A stretch of 12,276 nt of DNA from a bacterium UBP2_UBA2255 (lineage in GTDB: Bacteria; Edwardsbacteria; AC1; EtOH8). The translations under genes were made by a program, and so were the position numbers. The notes under the pieces are model-generated. The model worked only from the letters and a program-made list of their open reading frames with translations, was not told where the DNA came from and searched no databases. Of this stretch, positions 7,324-12,276 are shown in pieces. The stretch spans positions 1 through 12,276 of the forward strand of contig DDXR01000071.1 in assembly GCA_002347565.1 (NCBI GenBank). Reading direction: 5' to 3'. Each line of letters starts with the position of its first letter. Position 1 is the first letter of the stretch.

Positions 7324-7352
7324 ATTATAAATCCTGCCGACGTGAAATGCAA
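7324..7352 (-). promoter_or_regulatory. Predicted hypF operon promoter
   Basis: Read on the minus strand, a perfect TATAAT -10 box (7324-7329) is preceded by TTGCAT (7347-7352) with a 17-nt spacer. The predicted start is near 7317, about 25 nt before the hypF ATG. It is divergent from, and close to, the promoter of the MFS gene, so a regulator bound between them could affect both. Confidence 0.5.
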
Positions 7353-7373
7353 GCGGATAATCGCAACACCCCC

Positions 7374-7402
7374 TTGCTTTTCGCCAGGAAATCAGGTATG
7401 CT
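7374..7402 (+). promoter_or_regulatory. Predicted MFS gene promoter
   Basis: TTGCTT (7374-7379) and TATGCT (7397-7402) are separated by 17 nt, giving a start near 7409 and a leader of about 30 nt before the ATG at 7440. A second TATGCT lies at 7413-7418. The match to consensus is moderate. The -35 boxes of this promoter and the divergent hypF promoter are 21 bp apart. Confidence 0.4.
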
Positions 7403-7439
7403 GATGCCTTCCTATGCTTGGAATGGATAGCTGACGAAG

Positions 7440-8801
7440 ATGACTGAGCCGAGCCGCAGCCTGCGGCTGTCGATCATCGAGGGATCGTTCGCCGCGATCC
7501 ACATCACCATCACCGGCGGCGCGCTGGTGACCGGCTACGCCCTGATGCTGGGCGCCAGCGATTTCCACCTGGGCCTGCTGGCGGCGCTGGGGGCGCTGTC
7601 CACGGTGGGCTCGCTGGCCGGCGCCCAGCTGGTCGGCATCCTGGGCTCTCGCAAGCGGCTGGTGATCCTGGCGGCCACGGCCGGCCGGGCCCTGTGGGCG
7701 CTGCTATGCGCCCTGCCGTTCGCCCCGCTGCTGCCCGGGGCCAGGCTGTGGCTGTTCTTCCTGACGGTGTTCCTGGCCACCTCGTCCGTCAACATGGCCA
7801 ACAACGCCTGGACCTCCTGGATGACCGACCTGGTGCCGCAGCAGCGGCGCGGCTCGTACTTCGGCCTGCGCAACACCGTGCTGGGCGCGGTCGGCATGGC
7901 GGCGAACTTCGGCGCCGGGAAGCTGTTCGACTGGTTCAAGGCCGGCGGCCGGCAGCAGCAGGGGTTCGCGCTGGTGTTCGGGGCCGCGGCCCTCTGCGCG
8001 GTGGTCGCCGGCATCCTGCTGTCGCGGCAGTGGGAGCCGCCGCTGCGGGGCGAGCGGCCGCTGTCGCCGCGGCGGCTGGTCACCGTGCCGTTCGCCGACC
8101 GAGATTTCCGCAGGCTGCTGACGTTCTTCGTGCTGTGGTCCCTGGCCACCGGCATCGCCAGCCCGTTCTTCGGCGCCCACATGATCAAAAACCTCCAGAT
8201 GCCGTTCTCGGTGATCGCCCTCTACTCGATCATCGCCGGCATCCTCAGCCTGTCGCTGCAGCCGCTGTGGGGCAGGGTGATCGACCGCATCGGCAACCGG
8301 CCGGTGCTGGCCTTCAACATCATGGGGATCTTCCTGCTGCCGCTGTTCTGGCTGTTCGCCACGCCGACGTTCTACCTGCCGATCTGGATCGACGCCTTCC
8401 TCACCGGGCTGTTCTGGCCGGGCTTCGGCCTGGCGACCTTCAACCTGCTGCTGGCGACGGCGCCGGAGCAGAACCGCACCGCCTACTTCGCGGTGCAGAG
8501 CGTGGCGGCGGGGGCGGCCGTGTTCGCCGCGTCGCTGCTGGGGGGCTGGGCCGCCACGCAGCTGGCGGGGTTCCGCGTCGTGGTGCTGGGGCAGTCCCTG
8601 ATCAACTTCCACCTGCTGTTCGCGCTGTCGTCGCTCTGCCGGATCCTGCTGTTGCCGCTGGCCTTCCGGCTGAAGGAGGAGCGGGCCCAGCCGGTGGCCG
8701 CCCTGCTGGGGCTGGTCGGCGACAAGGTGTTCCAGCGCTTCAACAGCGGGCTGGGCGCCGGGATCATGACCATTGGGAAACGATACCGCAGGAAGGACTA
8801 G
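7440..8801 (+). CDS. Major facilitator superfamily transporter
   Basis: This 453-residue integral membrane protein has about twelve hydrophobic helices in two halves. A cytoplasmic stretch rich in Arg (about 196-224) lies between helices 6 and 7. The MFS motif A-like loop is visible in the second half as GRVIDRIGNRP (278-288). A degenerate form after helix 2 is GILGSRKR (66-73). The segment WTSWMTDLVP followed by RRGSYFGLRN (124-145) is typical of a poorly characterised MFS group common in environmental bacteria. The substrate is unknown. The gene is monocistronic, faces away from the hyp operon, and ends at a strong terminator. Only a weak Shine-Dalgarno precedes the ATG. It could be an efflux pump or an uptake permease, and the sequence does not decide between them. 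Confidence 0.88.
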   Translation: MTEPSRSLRLSIIEGSFAAIHITITGGALVTGYALMLGASDFHLGLLAALGALSTVGSLAGAQLVGILGSRKRLVILAATAGRALWALLCALPFAPLLPGARLWLFFLTVFLATSSVNMANNAWTSWMTDLVPQQRRGSYFGLRNTVLGAVGMAANFGAGKLFDWFKAGGRQQQGFALVFGAAALCAVVAGILLSRQWEPPLRGERPLSPRRLVTVPFADRDFRRLLTFFVLWSLATGIASPFFGAHMIKNLQMPFSVIALYSIIAGILSLSLQPLWGRVIDRIGNRPVLAFNIMGIFLLPLFWLFATPTFYLPIWIDAFLTGLFWPGFGLATFNLLLATAPEQNRTAYFAVQSVAAGAAVFAASLLGGWAATQLAGFRVVVLGQSLINFHLLFALSSLCRILLLPLAFRLKEERAQPVAALLGLVGDKVFQRFNSGLGAGIMTIGKRYRRKD

Positions 8802-8810
8802 CTGGAAACG

Positions 8811-8846
8811 AACCGGGGCGGCTGAAGCCGCCCCGGTTTGTTTTAT
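8811..8846 (+). terminator. Intrinsic terminator of the MFS gene
   Basis: CCGGGGCGGC (8813-8822) pairs perfectly with GCCGCCCCGG (8827-8836) around a TGAA tetraloop. Two flanking A-T pairs extend the stem to 12 bp. It is followed by TTTGTTTTAT. It begins 10 bp after the MFS stop codon. Confidence 0.92.
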
Positions 8847-8912
8847 ATGCATTTTCCCATCGGCAGCCGTATGGCTCGAAACGTTGCCGCAGGCTGCTCT
8901 ACCATGCATATA
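8844..8912. repeat. Nested inverted-repeat element between the terminators
   Basis: TATATGCAT (8844-8852) is an exact inverted match to ATGCATATA (8904-8912). Inside it GCAGCC, at about 8862-8867, pairs with GGCTGC, at about 8892-8897. The whole 69-bp unit can fold as a long imperfect hairpin. No ORF of note is inside. It may be a small palindromic intergenic element, a structured RNA, or a relic of a mobile unit. It belongs to the roughly 210-bp gap 8802-9014, in which I see no gene. Confidence 0.45.
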
Positions 8913-8963
8913 GGGTCTGAGGAATTCCCGGCAACCTGGGTTTTACTAATAGCGGTTAAATAG

Positions 8964-8991
8964 AAAAACCCCGCCGTTAGGCGGGGCTTTT
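8964..8991. terminator. Bidirectional intrinsic terminator
   Basis: CCCCGCC (8969-8975) pairs with GGCGGGG (8980-8986) around GTTA. On the plus strand it is followed by CTTTT. On the minus strand it is followed by TTTTT (8968-8964). It lies 24 bp beyond the stop of the minus-strand membrane protein gene, so it most likely ends the RHS-locus transcript. It also backs up the MFS terminator from the other side. Confidence 0.9.
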
Positions 8992-9014
8992 GTGTTGAGC
9001 GATAATATTCCAGA

Positions 9015-9365
9015 TCACTTTAAATGGGTCAGCACCTGTACAATCAACAGAAGCCAGACTACAATGATCGACAGCAAGTACACCTTCACCATCTTGTATT
9101 TTAGATCGAATCTATAAACACTGAAGTCGGCTTTATCTACCTTGTTGTTTAAGTAATAACCTTCTCGAAAGGCCACGACACTTGCGATTGTGCCTATTAT
9201 TATCGTTATGGCATATAATCCGATTTGCGGGAAAGCGGTAAATATGCCCTGCGTAGATAGCAGTATTAGCGATATAATTATATTGCCTGCTAATACTACC
9301 ATACAACCTGTTGCCAGCACAAAAAATATGCTGAATAAGCCAACAGCTATTTTGCTATTCTTCAT
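9015..9365 (-). CDS. Small membrane protein, candidate immunity partner of the RHS module
   Basis: I do not recognise this 116-residue protein. It has three or so hydrophobic helices (about 5-33 as one long or two close segments, 40-64, and about 90-113). A charged loop between them (FREGYYLNNKVDKAD, KYK) is followed by the last helix and a short HLK tail. The ATG at 9365 is chosen over 9398 because GGAAAGGA lies about 9 nt upstream. The upstream ATG has no Shine-Dalgarno and would overlap the rhs gene. It starts 16 bp after the rhs stop codon on the same strand and is AT-rich compared with the hyp region. Its position directly behind an RHS C-terminal domain is where immunity genes sit in RHS toxin systems, so an inner-membrane immunity role is an inference from context only. 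Confidence 0.7.
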   Translation of the reverse strand: MKNSKIAVGLFSIFFVLATGCMVVLAGNIIISLILLSTQGIFTAFPQIGLYAITIIIGTIASVVAFREGYYLNNKVDKADFSVYRFDLKYKMVKVYLLSIIVVWLLLIVQVLTHLK

Positions 9366-9381
9366 ATTATTCGTTCCTTTC

Positions 9382-10647
9382 CTATAAACCGCAATCATGC
9401 AATATATCTAACACCCAATCCCAGCAATTATATTTATAGAAATTATAATTGGGTGCAGGTGCGGCCATACGCTTAGCAGCAAGGCCTTTTACGCAATCAT
9501 CATGGCATTTATCAGTGGTTATTTTCCAACACGGACTTGTATTTGCCGGGTCAGGGGATTTAATTTGACCTGGCGCATTATAGCCACCAATCACAAAACC
9601 GTGCTGAAGAATATTAACATCCGGATAGAAACCCCAAGTAGGTTGACTCATATCGTCATTATCACCAACTTTAATAAAACGATGAGGTATTAGACCATAA
9701 ACCCATTTCTGGCATACATAAACATATTTTCCCGTCGGGTCGGTCCAATTAATCGGATTATTTGCCACATAGCTATACCAGTTCAAGCACCCACCTTTAT
9801 CCCCTATCGGGTCATTCTGCATGAACCGGCCCAACTTGGGGTAGTACTCTCTTGCCCGCAGGTTGTACGCATTCACCGGTGTAATGTCGTATTCCTGCCC
9901 GGTGTACCGGTAGTTGTTGATACTGGTAGCGCCCCAGGCGCCCAGGCTGTCCCCGAACTCGTCGTACAGGAAGCTCTTCCACACGGCATACGTACTGTCG
10001 CTAACACCCACGATGGAACCCAAGGCATCATGGTGGTAGTAAAACTTCCTCCCGGTGCTGTCTATCCTGGCTAAAAGCATGCCGTTGGCGTAGACGTACT
10101 TGTACCTGATGTTGCCGTTGGTCCTCCGCTCCACCGCTGTGTACATGCCGTCAGGTATGTACTGCAACGAGCTGTCCTTGGTCCCCAGCTTCTTCAAGCG
10201 CACCCCGTCCCCGTTGTAGAAGAACACCGTGCTGTCCGAGCCCTGCTTCACCTTGGTCAGCCGGTTCTCAAAGTCGTAGGCGTACGTCCGGGTGCCCGGT
10301 TCGTCAAAGCTCTGCGTCAGGTTGCCGTTGTCGTCGTAGCTGTATTCGTACGGGTCCGGCAGGGATGGGCTCTGGTCCTGAACGGTCATCTGGTTGTTGG
10401 CCGCATTATAGGTGTAGATCTTATATGACGAGGGCCCTTTTATTCTCTTCAGCCGGTTGCCGGCAGCGTCGTAGGTAAAACGGATCGAGTCCCCGCCATC
10501 GATCCCGGCTGGATTCATCACCTTCTTAAGCTGACGCTTGCCGTCGTAATAGTAGTAGATCGTCCCCGAAAGTACCGAGGTCCCCGGCCTGGTAAGGTAC
10601 ACGTACTGGCTGGTCCGGTCGCCCAGGCCGTTGTAATACAAACCCAT
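9382..10647 (-). CDS. Orphan RHS-repeat core with putative cysteine-catalytic C-terminal domain (module B)
   Basis: The 421-residue reading frame begins in the middle of YD repeats and lacks any signal, PAAR or other N-terminal delivery region. YD-type repeats run through about residues 1-205 (for example YDAAGNRL, YDDNGNL, YDFENRL and YNGDGVRL). The RHS-associated core follows: HHDALGS, FLYDEFG, YRYTGQEYD, then YNLRAREYYP...GRFMQNDPIG and NPINWTDPTGK (about 205-307). The variable C-terminal domain covers 308-421. It has His322 (HRFIKV), WGFYP (338-342), Cys381 and Cys385, YNCWDW (Cys408) and Cys419. A TAG stop directly precedes the ATG and no Shine-Dalgarno is visible. It therefore looks like a displaced, probably poorly translated orphan cassette that could recombine with a full-length rhs gene. 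A secreted effector role is inferred. Confidence 0.85.
   Translation of the reverse strand: MGLYYNGLGDRTSQYVYLTRPGTSVLSGTIYYYYDGKRQLKKVMNPAGIDGGDSIRFTYDAAGNRLKRIKGPSSYKIYTYNAANNQMTVQDQSPSLPDPYEYSYDDNGNLTQSFDEPGTRTYAYDFENRLTKVKQGSDSTVFFYNGDGVRLKKLGTKDSSLQYIPDGMYTAVERRTNGNIRYKYVYANGMLLARIDSTGRKFYYHHDALGSIVGVSDSTYAVWKSFLYDEFGDSLGAWGATSINNYRYTGQEYDITPVNAYNLRAREYYPKLGRFMQNDPIGDKGGCLNWYSYVANNPINWTDPTGKYVYVCQKWVYGLIPHRFIKVGDNDDMSQPTWGFYPDVNILQHGFVIGGYNAPGQIKSPDPANTSPCWKITTDKCHDDCVKGLAAKRMAAPAPNYNFYKYNCWDWVLDILHDCGL
9745..10092 (-). repeat. RHS core repeat, copy B
   Basis: This is homologous to the copy at about 11930-12276. Over 9961-10092 it aligns without gaps to 12145-12276 (offset 2184) with only two differences: t10037 versus c12221, and t10050 versus g12234. 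Similarity decays towards the C-terminal domain. Copy A probably continues past the window edge, so the full repeat is longer. Confidence 0.9.
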
Positions 10648-10691
10648 CTAGACAGTGGGGTTGCTACAATGTATGTATGTAAACAATAGTC

Positions 10692-11582
10692 TTACGGCAC
10701 CCAACACGCGCCATAACCAGCACCAGAAATATCCATTACTTTTAAAGGATGCCCCTTACCATCAGCTTGAATAATTACATATTGAGATGACATCGACAGG
10801 ATTTTGGATAATGGATTATGCCCCTGGAATAATATATAGCTACCATCGGGGGACCAGGTTATATTAACGATAGAGTAATATTGGGGCGAATAATAGGATG
10901 AATGTGATACGATACCTGTGTTATTGCCAGATGAAAGCTCCTTAACATAAATATTGCCATCGAATACATAGGCTAGATATCGATTGTCTCTTGAGATTGC
11001 AGGCGAATAACCTTGAGCAACCGATTTAATTATTTCTCCATTTGCCTTAGCCTCAACTATCATCCCATCTTCTTTCGATAGAAATATTGATTCCCCGCTA
11101 TTTGACCAACATATATTTCCAGCTGCAAGTTTTAATTCTTTTAGCATGTATGTGTTTTTCTTTTTTAAATCGTATATAGCGCATCTGAATGTACTATTTG
11201 AATCAACAACAAAAGCAATTTTATCTTCGAGGGGCGATATTACAACATTGCAAATGCTCTCGTTCATTTTAGATACAAGCGTATCTATCGTTTTATCCAA
11301 AACATGATAACACAACAACGAATATGTATAATTAGTGTGATCAAGCATACCAAAATACATTTTACTGCGATCTTTCGTCAATGTCACACCATAAATCCAA
11401 TTATATTTTTTATCACTTTCAAAGACAGTTGTTATACTGTATTTCACGCAGTCGTATAATACTATTCTATCGGCATCGTTAATATATATTTTGCCTTTAG
11501 CACTATTATTATTATATGCTGTGCAGGTTAAAACCACTGACAGCATAACAAATATTAAGAGGTACATAGATGCTCTTTTCAT
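10692..11582 (-). CDS. Exported TolB/PD40-like beta-propeller protein, candidate immunity or accessory protein
   Basis: This 296-residue protein has an N-terminal signal: a basic MKR followed by a hydrophobic stretch (about 6-19) ending in LTC at Cys20. It may be lipidated, although the Thr at -1 is not a classic lipobox residue. The mature part has repeated four-strand units with WD40/PD40 flavour: VVISPLEDKIAFVV, ICWSNSGESIFLS, PAISRDNRYLAYV and ITWSPDGSYILFQ. This predicts a small beta-propeller in the periplasm or on the surface. The ATG has GAGAGGA about 9 nt upstream and starts 30 bp after the stop of the module A RHS reading frame. It is strongly AT-rich. It occupies the immunity position of module A, but propellers are also common binding proteins, so the role is unproven. 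It is unrelated to the module B membrane protein. Confidence 0.75.
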   Translation of the reverse strand: MKRASMYLLIFVMLSVVLTCTAYNNNSAKGKIYINDADRIVLYDCVKYSITTVFESDKKYNWIYGVTLTKDRSKMYFGMLDHTNYTYSLLCYHVLDKTIDTLVSKMNESICNVVISPLEDKIAFVVDSNSTFRCAIYDLKKKNTYMLKELKLAAGNICWSNSGESIFLSKEDGMIVEAKANGEIIKSVAQGYSPAISRDNRYLAYVFDGNIYVKELSSGNNTGIVSHSSYYSPQYYSIVNITWSPDGSYILFQGHNPLSKILSMSSQYVIIQADGKGHPLKVMDISGAGYGACWVP

Positions 11583-11612
11583 TATTACTATCCTCTCAAT
11601 CTTTGATTGTTA

Positions 11613-12276
11613 TTATTGTGTGCACAATCTGAGAATGCTATTAGCCCAATCATAGCAATTATAGAATGCTAGACTATACAACATTGAATGACCTGTCCAG
11701 TTACTCAACACACATTTCTCCAAACATGGGTCATCACTAGTAAACAATGGTGTGCAGGGTCTACCTTTATCAGGTCTCAACTCAGCCGGCACAAAGCAAG
11801 CTGGACAAGCAGCCACTAACGGCTCTAATCCCTTTCTAGGGTAAAAACCCCATGCTTCATTATTTACCTTTAACCAGCCATGAAAACCATCCGTGCATAG
11901 TGTTACTATTTTGCCCGTTCTATCTATCGCATTCACCGGATTATTCTTCACATACAAATACCAGTTCGTGCTCCCGCCTTTATCCCCTATCGGATCATTC
12001 TGCATGAACCGCCCCAACTTGGGGTAGTACTGCCGCGCCCGCATGTTATAGGCATTCACCGGCGTAATGTCGTATTCCTGGCCCGGTGTAGCGGTAGTTG
12101 TTGATGCTGGTCGCGCCCCAGGCGCCCAAGCTGTCGCCGAACTCGTCGTACAGGAAGCTCTTCCACACGGCATACGTACTGTCGCTAACACCCACGATGG
12201 AACCCAAGGCATCATGGTGGCAGTAAAACTTCCGCCCGGTGCTGTCTATCCTGGCTAAAAGCATGCCGTTGGCGTA
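11613..12276 (-). pseudogene. RHS core with C-terminal domain (module A), partial and frameshifted
   Basis: The gene runs off the right edge. From 12276 to about 12082 one frame encodes ANGMLLARIDSTGR...FLYDEFG...NNYRYTG, matching module B almost exactly. From 12080 to 11613 another frame continues QEYDITPVNAYNMRARQYYPKLGRF, DPIGDKGG, NNPVNAIDRTGK and then a C-terminal domain of about 98 residues. The break is one extra base at 12080/12081 (GGGCC versus GGGC in module B, minus-strand reading). The C-terminal domain (about 11613-11909) has HGWLKV, AWGFYP, a C-x3-C pair, FYNCYDW and a near-terminal Cys, as in module B. It may be a true pseudogene, a phase-variable or slippage site, or an assembly error. 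In frame, it would be the resident rhs gene of which module B is an orphan relative. Confidence 0.8.
11930..12276 (-). repeat. RHS core repeat, copy A
   Basis: This is the partner of the copy at 9745-10092. The outer 132 bp (12145-12276) differ at two positions only. The inner part, encoding the DPIG core, is more diverged and carries the extra base at 12080/12081. The copy is cut by the window edge. Confidence 0.9.

Noticed and set aside
7292..7324. TTG start for hypF at 7324
   Set aside because: It would lie in the predicted -10 box and read through the leader hairpin. The ATG at 7291 begins right at the acylphosphatase domain.
590..7330. Long plus-strand open frames opposite hisS, hypE, hypD and hypF (for example 590-1855, 2629-4143, 5240-7330)
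   Set aside because: They are shadows of the high-GC minus-strand genes: Arg/Gly/Pro/His-rich, low complexity, and without recognisable domains.
7694..8920. Plus-strand frame overlapping the MFS gene
   Set aside because: It is an out-of-frame shadow with biased Arg/Pro/Gly composition. The MFS frame has clear helices and motifs.
8941..8960. Resemblance of ttttactaatagcggtt to the 3' end of 23S rRNA
   Set aside because: Only a few bases match and no rRNA sequence flanks them.
9366..9398. Earlier ATG for the small membrane protein
   Set aside because: It lacks a Shine-Dalgarno and overlaps the rhs gene. The ATG at 9365 has GGAAAGGA upstream and starts the signal-like hydrophobic region properly.
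11615..11628. Palindrome ATTGTG-TG-CACAAT near the end of the module A RHS frame
   Set aside because: It lies in the last codons of the C-terminal domain. A 6-bp match in AT-rich coding DNA is probably chance, and no T-run follows.
1..12276. CRISPR arrays, tRNA genes, transposase genes
   Set aside because: No regularly spaced repeats, no tRNA-like cloverleaf sequence and no transposase motifs were seen on either strand.

Overview
The window is bacterial chromosomal DNA made of two contrasting parts. Positions 1 to about 8.8 kb are GC-rich, tightly packed housekeeping and accessory genes. From about 9.0 kb to the end the DNA is AT-rich to mixed and carries RHS (YD-repeat) cassettes. No phylum can be fixed from the sequence. 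The mix of hydrogenase maturation genes, short dispersed A/T-rich and GAATTC-containing repeats, and RHS cassettes would suit an uncultured candidate-phylum bacterium, but this is a low-confidence impression.

Region 1 (97-7291, all minus strand) reads, in transcription order, hypF, hypC, hypD, hypE, a PTS EIIA/PtsN-like gene, a vanZ-like membrane gene, hisS, and an AhpD/carboxymuconolactone decarboxylase-like gene. Gaps are a few bases or slight overlaps from hypF to hisS, so these probably form one operon. HypF, HypC, HypD and HypE together make the Fe(CN)2CO ligand set of [NiFe]-hydrogenases. No hydrogenase subunits and no hypA or hypB lie in the window. A near-consensus sigma70-type promoter inside the 3' end of hypF could drive hypCDE and the downstream genes separately. 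HypE carries an in-frame, repeat-derived peptide.

Region 2 (7292-7439) is a divergent promoter region. Region 3 (7440-8801, plus strand) is one MFS transporter gene closed by a strong intrinsic terminator at 8811-8846. A second, bidirectional terminator at 8964-8991 separates it from the convergent RHS locus.

Region 4 (9015-12276, minus strand) holds two tandem modules. Module A is an RHS core with C-terminal domain (11613-12276), truncated by the window edge and broken by a 1-nt insertion, followed by a gene for an exported TolB/PD40-like beta-propeller protein. Module B is a 5'-truncated RHS core with C-terminal domain (9382-10647), followed by a small three-helix membrane protein gene. 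The RHS cores are nearly identical over 132 bp. The two C-terminal domains differ in sequence but share an ordered His...WGFYP...CxxxC...YNC-x-DW...C signature. I read this as a possible circularly permuted papain-like (NlpC/P60- or LRAT-like) catalytic domain with disulfides. The layout resembles a main rhs gene followed by an orphan rhs-CT/immunity cassette. The two downstream genes, unrelated to each other, are the immunity candidates. This locus is the most likely place for something undescribed.
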